Source of the DNA: a bacterium
GTDB lineage: Bacteria; Patescibacteriota; Saccharimonadia; Saccharimonadales; Saccharimonadaceae
Length of the DNA: 64,000 nucleotides
Assembly (NCBI GenBank): GCA_030530385.1
Contig: JAUMVB010000003.1
Coordinates: 18,341 to 82,340 of the forward strand
Direction of reading: 5' to 3'
Below, piece by piece: positions 33,200-41,069 of the stretch. The notes beneath the pieces are model-generated. The model ran no database searches. It was given only the letters and a program-made list of their open reading frames with translations, and was not told the origin of the DNA. The stretch's first letter is position 1, and the number at the start of each line of letters is the position of its first letter. A program made the translations under genes and the position numbers.

Positions 33200-33586
33200 A
33201 TGACAGAGAAAAAAGTAACCAAGAGAGTAATTAAAAATCCAACCCCAGATGTTTTAAAGGAGCAGTTAGAGGGATTTAAAGAATTTATAAAAAGCCAAGG
33301 TTTGATCGGTATGGCTACCGGTTTGATTATCGGTACTGCGGCAGCGACTTTGGTTAAATCGCTTATTGATAACGTAATTATGCCTCCACTTGGCATATTG
33401 TTGGGCTCAACTGATGGTCTAAAGGGACTAGTATTCAATATCCCTACTAATAAGGGGATTACATCTGTTAAATATGGTGTATTCTTAAATGATCTTGTTA
33501 ATTTCTTGATCATCGCAACAGTAGTATACTTTATTATTATCGCAGTTACAAAGTTCCTTGGTGAGGATCATCTAGCTAAAAAATAA
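33200..33586 (+). CDS. mscL: Large-conductance mechanosensitive channel
   Basis: 128 aa. A cytoplasmic N-terminal part is followed by EFIKSQGLIGMATGLIIG, leading into TM1 with the TLVKSLIDNVIMPPLG pore-lining sequence. An extracellular loop follows, then TM2 (about 90-113) and a short cytoplasmic tail. It opens on membrane tension to release osmolytes. The N-terminus is about 20 residues longer than in E. coli MscL (EGFKEFI normally begins near residue 5). prfB follows after 3 bases and is probably co-transcribed. Confidence 0.93.
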   Translation: MTEKKVTKRVIKNPTPDVLKEQLEGFKEFIKSQGLIGMATGLIIGTAAATLVKSLIDNVIMPPLGILLGSTDGLKGLVFNIPTNKGITSVKYGVFLNDLVNFLIIATVVYFIIIAVTKFLGEDHLAKK

Positions 33587-33589
33587 TTT

Positions 33590-34666
33590 ATGGAAAAGCT
33601 TCAAATTCGTGCCCAACAAATCTTAGCTGAAATCGTTAAGGCCGATTTGAAGCTTAATTTTTCTGAAATTTCAAGTGAAATTGAAATACTTGAAGCTGAA
33701 ATATCTCAGCCAGAAATTTGGAATAATCCGCAAAATGCGCAAACTAAAATTCGCAGTTTAGCTAGCCTTAAGAAAAAAATCGATCCTTGGAATGTCCTAC
33801 GAGCGCAAGTTGAGGATATTTTAGAGTTAATGGAGATTAGTGAAGATCTAGAAGATGAGTTTTCTGAGCAGATTGATGCTTTTGAAGTCGAACTTGAGAA
33901 ATTAAAAAAAGATCTACTTTTTGATGGGGAATTCGATTCTGGCGACGCAATTGTTCGTATAACTTCTGGTGTCGGTGGAACTGACGCTCAGGATTTTGCA
34001 GAAATGCTTGAACGAATGTATTTGCGCTGGGCAGAAAAAAATGATTTTAAGACTGAACAGATAGAACGGTCTATCGGAGAAGAAGCTGGAATTAAAACTA
34101 GTGTTTTTGAAGTTGGCGGGCTGAATGCTTATGGCAAATTGCGTAGCGAAAATGGCGTTCACCGTTTAGTGCGAATTTCACCATTCAACAGTGGTGGTAG
34201 CCGAGAAACTTCTTTTGTTTTAGTTGAAGTTTTGCCAAAAATTGCGACACCAGAAGACGTTAAGATTGAAGAAAAAGATTTGCGAGTTGACGTTTATCGA
34301 TCCAGTGGAAAGGGCGGTCAGGGTGTTAACACAACTGACTCGGCCGTTCGAATTACGCATATTCCGACTGGTACTGTGGTGGCCATTCAAAATGAGCGTT
34401 CACAAACTCAAAATAAAGAAACTGCAATGAATATTTTGCGTGGAAAGCTTCTTCAGATGAAGCTTGAGCAGCGTGCCGCCGATTTGAATGAGTTACAGGC
34501 TGGAAAATCAGCTGACTGGGGTTCGCAAATTCGAAATTATGTCTTAAACCCATATAAATTAGTTAAAGATACCCGCACCAAATACGAAGAAAAAGATGTT
34601 GAAAAAGTGCTGAATGGCGAAATTGATGGATTCATTTATGCTTTTTTAGAGAATTCTAAAAATTGA
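33590..34666 (+). CDS. prfB: Peptide chain release factor 2
   Basis: 358 aa. The codon-reading tripeptide SPF is in LVRISPFNSGG, and the catalytic GGQ loop is in SSGKGGQGVNTTDS. The SPF motif makes this RF2, which reads UAA and UGA, so UGA is a true stop in this genome. The frame is continuous from MEKLQ: the in-frame UGA and +1 programmed frameshift that autoregulates prfB in many bacteria are absent. No strong SD is present. The gene follows mscL by 3 bases and may rely on translation coupling. Confidence 0.95.
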   Translation: MEKLQIRAQQILAEIVKADLKLNFSEISSEIEILEAEISQPEIWNNPQNAQTKIRSLASLKKKIDPWNVLRAQVEDILELMEISEDLEDEFSEQIDAFEVELEKLKKDLLFDGEFDSGDAIVRITSGVGGTDAQDFAEMLERMYLRWAEKNDFKTEQIERSIGEEAGIKTSVFEVGGLNAYGKLRSENGVHRLVRISPFNSGGSRETSFVLVEVLPKIATPEDVKIEEKDLRVDVYRSSGKGGQGVNTTDSAVRITHIPTGTVVAIQNERSQTQNKETAMNILRGKLLQMKLEQRAADLNELQAGKSADWGSQIRNYVLNPYKLVKDTRTKYEEKDVEKVLNGEIDGFIYAFLENSKN

Positions 34667-34723
34667 TTGATAGTTGATAAATCAATATTTTAGGTTACTT
34701 AAATAGATTAAGTATAACCTTTA

Positions 34724-34752
34724 TTGACATATTGATATTTTTATGATACAAT
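34724..34752 (+). promoter_or_regulatory. Promoter of the 425-aa gene
   Basis: TTGACA (34724-34729), 17-bp spacer, TACAAT (34747-34752). A leader of about 20 bases lacks an SD. Confidence 0.75.
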
Positions 34753-34779
34753 TAAGATATTAATTTAGAAAAATAAAAA

Positions 34780-36057
34780 ATGGAAAATAAACGAAAAAAA
34801 TACGATTCTCTAAATGAAGAGTCTATGGACTCAGGATATTCTGATCATGAAGAGAAACTAATTGAGCGACGCAAAAATCAGATTGAAGAAGGGTTAATTA
34901 GCCCTCTAGATATATATACGGTAGATCGCAATAATTATAAAATTATTTCAAAACAGCTAGACGCAGATGGCGACCCTGTTTCGATAGATATGATAGCTTC
35001 TCGTTACCTTAAGAATACGGCGGAAATGATTCATCAGTTAGATGGTTCGGTTGGAGATAAAACTGACACGGCTATATATCTTGATAAATCTGCAAGACCT
35101 CTTGAGGCTTTGACTAAAAAATTCTGGAAAAATTTCTCCAAGCCGGGTTCTCAGCGCCCCAAATCAAAATTCTTAAATATTGACCGAAATGATATTTTTT
35201 CGGCTATTGGTGTTCCTATCTCAAAGGGGTATATAGAGGATGGAAAAGGGATACGGAATAAGCTTGCTAGTACGGCTGATTTTATAAATAATTTTCAGCA
35301 ATTATCCGAATCGGACAAAACTGAAATCTTGGCGCGAATTAGAGCTAACTTTATTTCTGATGATACAGAGGTAAATTTTAATCAAGATGATATTTTTACC
35401 GAAATTATGAATACTCCAGTCTCTGTTGCTGATGAAACTCTAACAGTGATTGACGAAACTGGTTTTAGTGGTGCAACGCTTGGAACTTCAATATACTTGC
35501 TTGAACAGGCTTTACCTGAGGTTAAAAAAATAAACGGAATTTACTTTTGGGATAGTGAAACTTCAACAAAGAAAAACTTGGACGGTAAACGCCAGCACGG
35601 CACAGTTCCGGTTTGGTATGATGACGAAGATGCTTTTGGGCGGGGGATTGGTGACCGTAATGATAGCTATTTTGAATATCGCTATCACCAAAATCCAACC
35701 CAGAAGAACTTTTTGCGCAAAATTGGATCACTAGTTCTAAGTACTCCGCATTATGATTATGAGAATAAAAAATATTTGAAAGATGATAAGTTCAAGAATC
35801 TTATGCTTGATTTTGACCAGTTGAAAAGAGATTTTGAAGCGAGCAGAGTTTTATTAGAACCAACAATTTTGGCTGATGATGAATGGCGAGAAAAGATTTT
35901 AGAATCACAGGGTTTTCAGAAGAAGAAAATATTTTTTGAACAGAATGGTATAACATTTGAAGATGAGGATTACCCTGATTTTAATGAGTTAATTCAAAAG
36001 CGAAAAGCTAACTCTAAAAAGCTTGGTGAAATTGATATGTTTGAAAAACTTACTTAA
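34780..36057 (+). CDS. Unknown protein with phosphoribosyltransferase-like motif
   Basis: 425 aa, soluble and acidic. Two stretches recall type I phosphoribosyltransferases: AIYLDKSARPLEALTKKFW (about 97-115) and LTVIDETGFSGATLGTS (about 226-242). The second resembles the PRPP-binding loop (two hydrophobic residues, two acidic residues, then TG-x-x-(S/T)). The rest, including the Asp/Tyr-rich region at 270-310, is unfamiliar. I do not assign a function. The gene has its own promoter and lies between prfB and ftsE. Confidence 0.6.
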   Translation: MENKRKKYDSLNEESMDSGYSDHEEKLIERRKNQIEEGLISPLDIYTVDRNNYKIISKQLDADGDPVSIDMIASRYLKNTAEMIHQLDGSVGDKTDTAIYLDKSARPLEALTKKFWKNFSKPGSQRPKSKFLNIDRNDIFSAIGVPISKGYIEDGKGIRNKLASTADFINNFQQLSESDKTEILARIRANFISDDTEVNFNQDDIFTEIMNTPVSVADETLTVIDETGFSGATLGTSIYLLEQALPEVKKINGIYFWDSETSTKKNLDGKRQHGTVPVWYDDEDAFGRGIGDRNDSYFEYRYHQNPTQKNFLRKIGSLVLSTPHYDYENKKYLKDDKFKNLMLDFDQLKRDFEASRVLLEPTILADDEWREKILESQGFQKKKIFFEQNGITFEDEDYPDFNELIQKRKANSKKLGEIDMFEKLT

Positions 36058-36097
36058 TTAACAAATTTTAAAATATTTGTTCTATAAAATCAAAAGC

Positions 36098-36126
36098 TTG
36101 ACCGTTATAGAAAAAGTTAGTATAAT
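36098..36126 (+). promoter_or_regulatory. ftsE promoter (near-leaderless)
   Basis: TTGACC (36098-36103), 17-bp spacer, TATAAT (36121-36126), 10 bases before the ATG at 36137. Confidence 0.85.
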
Positions 36127-36136
36127 TAAAATAGTT

Positions 36137-36820
36137 ATGATTTTATTGGACCGTGTGACTAAAACTTATGGTAGCGCTGATCATCCAGCATTGAGTCGAA
36201 TTAGCCTTCATATTAAACCAAAAGAATTTGTAATTTTGGTAGGTACTAGTGGTGCAGGAAAATCAACACTTCTTAAACTTTTGACGCGAGAGGAGAAACC
36301 TACTAGCGGTAAGATTGTCGTCGGTGGGATTGATTATGATAAATTAAAGGATAAGGATATTCCACTTCTTCGCAGACGAATCGGTGTGGTGTTTCAGGAT
36401 TTTAAACTTTTACCGAACCGAACTGTTTTTGAAAATATTGCTTTTGCTTTGGAGATTGTAGGGATGAACAATCATGAAATTCGCTCTACTGTGCCAAAAG
36501 TTATTAAGCTAGTCGGTCTTGAAGGGAAGGAGAAAAACTTTCCGCAGCAGCTTAGCGGCGGAGAACGCCAGCGGGTAGCGATTGCTCGTGCACTCGTTCG
36601 TCAGCCAAAGATTCTAATTGCTGATGAGCCAACAGGTAACCTTGACCCGAAACATAGTTGGGATATTATTCGTTTGCTTGAAAAAATTAACAATTACGGC
36701 ACGACAGTTGTTCTGACTACCCACAATGTTGAGATTGTCAATAAATTAAAACGTCGAGTGATTACGCTCAATAAAGGTAAGGTTACACATGATCAATCGC
36801 AAGGGAGTTATAAACAGTAA
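36137..36820 (+). CDS. ftsE: Cell-division ATP-binding protein FtsE
   Basis: 227 aa from the ATG at 36137. Upstream codons of the open frame cover the promoter and are excluded. It begins MILLDRVTKTYGSADHPALS. Walker A is GTSGAGKST, the Q-loop VVFQDFKLLPNRTVFENIAF is typical of FtsE, the signature is LSGGERQR and Walker B is ILIADEPTGNLDP. With FtsX it converts ATP hydrolysis into activation of septal peptidoglycan hydrolases. It is followed by ftsX (1-base overlap) and a coiled-coil CHAP hydrolase gene, which fits that pathway. Confidence 0.95.
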   Translation: MILLDRVTKTYGSADHPALSRISLHIKPKEFVILVGTSGAGKSTLLKLLTREEKPTSGKIVVGGIDYDKLKDKDIPLLRRRIGVVFQDFKLLPNRTVFENIAFALEIVGMNNHEIRSTVPKVIKLVGLEGKEKNFPQQLSGGERQRVAIARALVRQPKILIADEPTGNLDPKHSWDIIRLLEKINNYGTTVVLTTHNVEIVNKLKRRVITLNKGKVTHDQSQGSYKQ

Positions 36821-37812
36821 TGGCGAAGAGAAAAAAGCAGAACTCAAAAGTTATGATGGAACAAAAACGCCGCAAGCGTAAATTATTAACTTTATGGCGA
36901 ATAATAAAATATGGGGCGAATAGTTTTCGTCGTAATGCTTGGCTATCGGTAGCGGCAACAGCAGTGATGACGATTACGCTCTTGATAATTTTTGGATCTT
37001 TTTTGGTGCGTATGGGTATTGTAAATACTGTTAATACTCTAACGGAAAAAATAGATGTTTCTATTTATCTTAAAAAAGATGTAAAAGACACTGACGTGGC
37101 TAAAATGACCAAAACTCTAAAAAATCTAAAGACTGTCAAAAAAGTTGAATATACATCTAACGAACAAGCGCAAAAAAACTATGCTTTAAAAAAGATTAAG
37201 GAAAAAGACGAAACTACTCTAGAGGCAATTGAAGTTGCTTCAAATGAATTTCCAGCTAGCTTTTCGGTTACGCTTGAAGATATCGGTAATACCGCTGAAC
37301 TAAAAAAGACAGTTGAAAGTGATAAAATTTTTCAGGAAAATCTCCACAAAACAAAGGAACCAACTTATAAGAGTAGTCGAAAAGAGTCTATCGAAACTAT
37401 TTCCAACGCTTTTGCGACAGTTGAAAAGGTTGGTGTTTTTGCGATAGTACTTTTTGCAATGATTTCTGGTTTGATAATCTTTAATACTATTCGTATGGCG
37501 ATATTTAATCGGCGAGAAGAGATTTATATGATGAAGCTTGTTGGTGCTGAAAATAGTTTTATTCGTGGTCCCTTTGTTGTAGAGTCTATGATCTCAGGGA
37601 TATTGGCTGCAGTTTTTGCAACTAGTGTAGGTTATGCGGCGGTAACGCTATCCCTAAATAAGATCGAAAATTGGGGTATTACACTTGATTCTGTTGTAAC
37701 TAGGTGGCCTAACTACTTGTTTATCGTATTTCCTTGCTTGGCACTCTTGGGTTCTTTGATTGGCATTGTCTCGTCTTGGATTGCGACAAGAAAATATCTA
37801 AATAAGAGTTGA
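36820..37812 (+). CDS. ftsX: Cell-division protein FtsX
   Basis: 330 aa. A basic cytoplasmic N-terminus precedes TM1 (about 45-67). The extracellular loop (about 70-205, VDVSIYLKKDVKDTDVAKM) is the hydrolase-binding domain. Three C-terminal helices follow, with IFNRREEIYMMKLVGAENSFIRGPF before TM3. Its ATG shares its first base with the ftsE stop (TAATG). Together with FtsE it should control the CHAP hydrolase encoded 51 bases downstream. Confidence 0.94.
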   Translation: MAKRKKQNSKVMMEQKRRKRKLLTLWRIIKYGANSFRRNAWLSVAATAVMTITLLIIFGSFLVRMGIVNTVNTLTEKIDVSIYLKKDVKDTDVAKMTKTLKNLKTVKKVEYTSNEQAQKNYALKKIKEKDETTLEAIEVASNEFPASFSVTLEDIGNTAELKKTVESDKIFQENLHKTKEPTYKSSRKESIETISNAFATVEKVGVFAIVLFAMISGLIIFNTIRMAIFNRREEIYMMKLVGAENSFIRGPFVVESMISGILAAVFATSVGYAAVTLSLNKIENWGITLDSVVTRWPNYLFIVFPCLALLGSLIGIVSSWIATRKYLNKS

Positions 37813-37837
37813 TTTAAGCATTTTAATGTGGTATAAT
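37809..37837 (+). promoter_or_regulatory. Promoter of the CHAP hydrolase
   Basis: TTGATT (37809-37814, overlapping the ftsX stop), 17-bp spacer, TATAAT (37832-37837). The leader carries an ACAGGA SD-like site. Confidence 0.8.
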
Positions 37838-37863
37838 AAAAATATAGACAGGAAAAATAAAAA

Positions 37864-39042
37864 ATGGTAAAGAAAAGGAAAATTTTAGTAAACGGAATAT
37901 TATCGCTTGGGCTTGCCATATCAAGTGTATTTGCGATGAATGTAATAAAACCAGCTCAGGCCGACCGCAAGGCGGAACTTCAGCAACAGATTGATGCTCT
38001 TCAAAGGAGTGAGCAAGAGGCTTTAGGCCAAGCAAATGAGCTTAAGAATAAAGCTCAAAATATCCAGGACGAATTAAATTCTATTGAAAAAGAGCGAGTT
38101 GCTATCGAGAATCAAATTAAAATTTCTCAGGCGCAGCATGACAAGCTTCAGATTGAAATTAAGGAAACTGAGGAGAAAATTGAAGCAAACCGTAAGGCTC
38201 TAGGTAGAACTTTGGCTGATATGTCGGTCGATGAAGAAATTACACCGATTGAACGATTGGCGAGTAGTGAAAATCTTTCTAAGGCACTAGATAATCTAGA
38301 ATATCAAAGTTCTGTGAAGGATTCATTGACGCAAAAAGTTGGTGAAATTAAGCAACGCAAAAAAGAACTTGAACAAAAGCGAGATGCTGTTAAAAAAGTT
38401 CTAGAAGATCAAAAAGTATCTGAAAAGCAAAAGCAAGATAAAATCAATGAGAGAAATTCTTTGCTCGAAAAAACAAAGGGCGAAGAAGCTGAATATAAGA
38501 AATACGCTCAGGAACAATCAGCTCAAAAAGCTAAACTGCAAGATGAGCAGAATAGAATTATTCAACAAGAAGCACAGAGATTTTTACGTAGTGGATCCTC
38601 GGTTGATCTTGGAGCTGGCGGAGTTGGAAGCTCATACCCTTGGGGTTCTAGCTGGGGGTGCGTAGTAGATCAATCTACTGTATGGAGTTATAAAGATGAT
38701 CCTCTAGGCTACGGTTGTGGACAGTGTGTAAGCTATACTGCTTGGAGAATTGTCAAAGAAACTGGCTATCAACCTCTTTGGTGGGGGAACGCTAATATGT
38801 GGCCAGCTTCAGCGCGACGACATGGATTTTCTACAGGGGCAACTCCACGGGCTGGGTCTATCGCTGTCATGTATATTGGTGCCTATGGTCACGTTGCTTG
38901 GGTTGAATCAGTTCATGGCGACGGCACGATGACGATTAGCCAGTATAACTGGCCAACTCCTTCGAATGGGAATCGCTGGGGTGAATACTCTCAAATGCGT
39001 GTTTCTACAAATAAATTCCATGAATATATCTATATCAAATAA
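37864..39042 (+). CDS. Secreted coiled-coil CHAP peptidoglycan hydrolase (PcsB-like)
   Basis: 392 aa. A signal peptide (cut after KPAQA, about residue 34) precedes a long coiled coil (about 35-235, rich in Gln/Glu/Lys heptads), a Gly/Ser linker and a C-terminal CHAP domain (about 260-392). The catalytic Cys lies in GYGCGQCVSYTAWR and the His in GAYGHVAWVESV. The architecture matches PcsB/CwlO-type hydrolases, which are held inactive by the coiled coil and activated by FtsEX. The ftsE-ftsX order directly upstream supports a role in daughter-cell separation. Confidence 0.9.
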   Translation: MVKKRKILVNGILSLGLAISSVFAMNVIKPAQADRKAELQQQIDALQRSEQEALGQANELKNKAQNIQDELNSIEKERVAIENQIKISQAQHDKLQIEIKETEEKIEANRKALGRTLADMSVDEEITPIERLASSENLSKALDNLEYQSSVKDSLTQKVGEIKQRKKELEQKRDAVKKVLEDQKVSEKQKQDKINERNSLLEKTKGEEAEYKKYAQEQSAQKAKLQDEQNRIIQQEAQRFLRSGSSVDLGAGGVGSSYPWGSSWGCVVDQSTVWSYKDDPLGYGCGQCVSYTAWRIVKETGYQPLWWGNANMWPASARRHGFSTGATPRAGSIAVMYIGAYGHVAWVESVHGDGTMTISQYNWPTPSNGNRWGEYSQMRVSTNKFHEYIYIK

Positions 39043-39049
39043 ATTTAAT

Positions 39050-39080
39050 AAATCACCTCAGCTAAGAGGTGATTTTTTGA
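39050..39080 (+). terminator. Terminator of the CHAP hydrolase
   Basis: Perfect 10-bp stem AAATCACCTC/GAGGTGATTT followed by T's that merge into the next -35 box. Confidence 0.85.
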
Positions 39081-39105
39081 GTTTAAAAATTGCTTATGAT
39101 ATAAT
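39077..39105 (+). promoter_or_regulatory. ctp promoter (leaderless)
   Basis: TTGAGT (39077-39082), 17-bp spacer, TATAAT (39100-39105), 6 bases before the ATG. Confidence 0.8.
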
Positions 39106-39111
39106 AAAATA

Positions 39112-40299
39112 ATGAATAGAGAGAGCAGGAAAGTCGATGTCTCGACTATGGTAGTTATTTCGGGGGTGATGTTAATAGTTGGTTTTATTGGCGGGACTCG
39201 AAAAACTGAGCTTTTAAATTTAGTTTCACCTGTTTTTGGTCTTCAGAAGCAAACTAACGAATTAGATTTAAATTCAGTTCAAGAGACTTTTAAAACTTTA
39301 ATTGCTAAATTTGATGGTAATATTGATAAAAATAAATTAATAGAGGGTGCTTCAAAGGGTCTAGTTAACGCTACTGGTGATAAATTCACTACTTATATGG
39401 ACTCAAAAGAAGCGGAAGAATTTAATAAAAATTTAAGTGGCGATATTGGTGCTGGTATTGGAGTTGAGATTGGCATCCGCAACAATCTTCCTACTGTTAT
39501 CCGAGCTCTAAAAAATAACCCAGCTATCGAATCGGGTATTCAGAGCGGAGATATTATTCTTGAGGTTAATAGTGAGAGTGTTTCTGGTATGAGTATTGAT
39601 GAAATCACATCCAAGATAAAAGGAGAAGCTGGTACTAGTGTAAAGATTAAAATCTCTCGAAATAAAGAAGAAAAAGAGTTTTCGATTACTCGTGCCAAAA
39701 TTTCCAATCCGAGCGTTGAGTTGAATATTTCGGATAAAATTGCTATCTTAACTATCTCTCGTTTTGATAACGAAACTGGTAATTTAGCTAAAAAATACGC
39801 GCAAGAGATCAAGCAGAAAGGAATTTCTAAAGTTATTCTAGACCTTCGTGGGAATGGGGGAGGTTATGTTACTGCTGCACAATCAGTGGCTAGTTTATGG
39901 CTTGAAAAAGGTAGCTTAATTGTATCGGAGAAAAAAGGTACAAAAACCGTCGATGAGGTTCGTGCGGATGGCGATAATATTCTTGCAGGAGTAGAGACTA
40001 TTGTTATAGCCGACGGCAGTAGTGCGAGTGCGAGCGAGATTGTTGTTGGCGCTCTAAAAGATCATAAGGTTGCCCGTTTTTATGGTGTTAAAACTTATGG
40101 TAAGGGCAGTGTTCAAGAACCAATCAAGATTAATAATGGTGCAATTTTGAAAGTAACTATAGCTAAGTGGTATACACCGAACGGAAAAAATATTAATGGT
40201 GAAGGTATTTCTCCGGATAAAGAAGTTAAAATTACTTCTGAACAAATAAATTCCGGTCAAGACCCTCAGCTTGACTTTGCTAAGGAAGCTCTAAAATAA
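39112..40299 (+). CDS. ctpA: C-terminal processing peptidase (S41 family)
   Basis: 395 aa. One N-terminal transmembrane anchor (about 11-28) is followed by a helical region, a PDZ domain (about 125-205; AIESGIQSGDIILEVNSES) and the S41 tail-specific protease domain. The catalytic Ser lies in IADGSSASASEIVVGAL and the Lys in TYGKGSVQEP, the usual Ser/Lys dyad. It trims or degrades exported proteins from their C-termini outside the membrane. It is predicted to be a leaderless single-gene unit. No substrate can be named. Confidence 0.92.
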   Translation: MNRESRKVDVSTMVVISGVMLIVGFIGGTRKTELLNLVSPVFGLQKQTNELDLNSVQETFKTLIAKFDGNIDKNKLIEGASKGLVNATGDKFTTYMDSKEAEEFNKNLSGDIGAGIGVEIGIRNNLPTVIRALKNNPAIESGIQSGDIILEVNSESVSGMSIDEITSKIKGEAGTSVKIKISRNKEEKEFSITRAKISNPSVELNISDKIAILTISRFDNETGNLAKKYAQEIKQKGISKVILDLRGNGGGYVTAAQSVASLWLEKGSLIVSEKKGTKTVDEVRADGDNILAGVETIVIADGSSASASEIVVGALKDHKVARFYGVKTYGKGSVQEPIKINNGAILKVTIAKWYTPNGKNINGEGISPDKEVKITSEQINSGQDPQLDFAKEALK

Positions 40300-40326
40300 A
40301 ATATAGCTTTTTGAAAAAACTTATGC

Positions 40327-40332
40327 TATAAT
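40327..40332 (+). promoter_or_regulatory. Extended -10 box of the receiver gene (leaderless)
   Basis: TGCTATAAT, ending 6 bases before the ATG at 40339. The -35 is weak. Confidence 0.65.
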
Positions 40333-40338
40333 ACGGCT

Positions 40339-40722
40339 ATGGAAATAAAGAAGAAGATCTTATTAGTTGAAGATGATGAAATGTTGGCAAGCGTATATCG
40401 CGCTCGTCTTGAAATGGAAGGTTTTGATGTGTGCGAAGTTCATGATGGTGAGCAGGCTCTTTCTAGCGCGATTTCTTATCGTCCAGATTTAATTTTACTA
40501 GACGCAATGATGCCAAAAATTTCTGGGTTTGATGTTCTTGATATTTTAAAGAATACTCCTGAAACGATGAATATTACGGTAATTATGCTAACCGCTTTAA
40601 GTCAAGAAAAAGATAAGGAACGAGCTGAATCTCTAGGCGTTGATGAGTATTTAGTTAAATCTCAAGTGGTTATTTCCGATGTAGTAGAGCGAGTTCGCCA
40701 TCATCTTGGGATCCAATCATAA
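40339..40722 (+). CDS. Single-domain response regulator
   Basis: 127 aa CheY-like receiver with no output domain. The acidic pocket lies in ILLVEDDEM, the phospho-acceptor is Asp55 in LILLDAMMPKISG, the conserved Thr is in IMLTALS and the Lys is near YLVKS. It must act by protein contact or as a phosphate relay. No kinase is adjacent; the nearest is at 46044. It is leaderless and ends at a bidirectional terminator. Confidence 0.9.
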   Translation: MEIKKKILLVEDDEMLASVYRARLEMEGFDVCEVHDGEQALSSAISYRPDLILLDAMMPKISGFDVLDILKNTPETMNITVIMLTALSQEKDKERAESLGVDEYLVKSQVVISDVVERVRHHLGIQS

Positions 40723-40748
40723 AAACTACCATATAAATTTATAGACAT

Positions 40749-40786
40749 AAAAAATAAGCCAATTCGTGAGAAAAGGCTTATTTTTT
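40749..40786. terminator. Bidirectional terminator between receiver gene and rpmA
   Basis: Perfect 12-bp stem AAAAAATAAGCC/GGCTTATTTTTT (40749-40760 with 40775-40786), with A and T runs serving the two convergent genes. Confidence 0.9.
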
Positions 40787-40790
40787 AAAA

Positions 40791-41069
40791 TTAAGCAGCG
40801 ATTACTTCAACTACAGTTCGTCGCTCAGTTTTACCTGTAAATTTCTTTTTAGCGATTTGCTTAAAGTTTACAACTCCACTTTTAGCGGCGTGGATTGTAA
40901 AGTTTCGGCTCATGTAAGTTCCTTCACCAGCTAATTTGGTTGCGCCAGTTTGTCGAACGAGAACTTCGCCCTCATTGACTTTTTGACCGCCAAATCGTTT
41001 TACGCCTAAGCGTTGGCCAGCGTTGTTGTGGATGTTCTTACTTGTACCACCAGCTTTAACTTTTGACAT
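40791..41069 (-). CDS. rpmA: 50S ribosomal protein L27
   Basis: 92 aa. The basic N-terminus KAGGTSKNIHNNAGQRLGVKRFGGQ reaches the peptidyl-transferase centre in this family. LVRQTGATKLAGEGT follows. It has no long N-terminal extension of the cleaved type seen in Firmicutes. It overlaps the end of the upstream methyltransferase gene by 14 bases and has an AAGGAG SD within that gene, so it is probably co-transcribed with it instead of with rplU. Confidence 0.96.
   Translation of the reverse strand: MSKVKAGGTSKNIHNNAGQRLGVKRFGGQKVNEGEVLVRQTGATKLAGEGTYMSRNFTIHAAKSGVVNFKQIAKKKFTGKTERRTVVEVIAA

Noticed and set aside
33590..34666. RF2 programmed frameshift site
   Set aside because: The frame is uninterrupted from the ATG. 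No in-frame UGA with a slippery CUU was found near the expected position.
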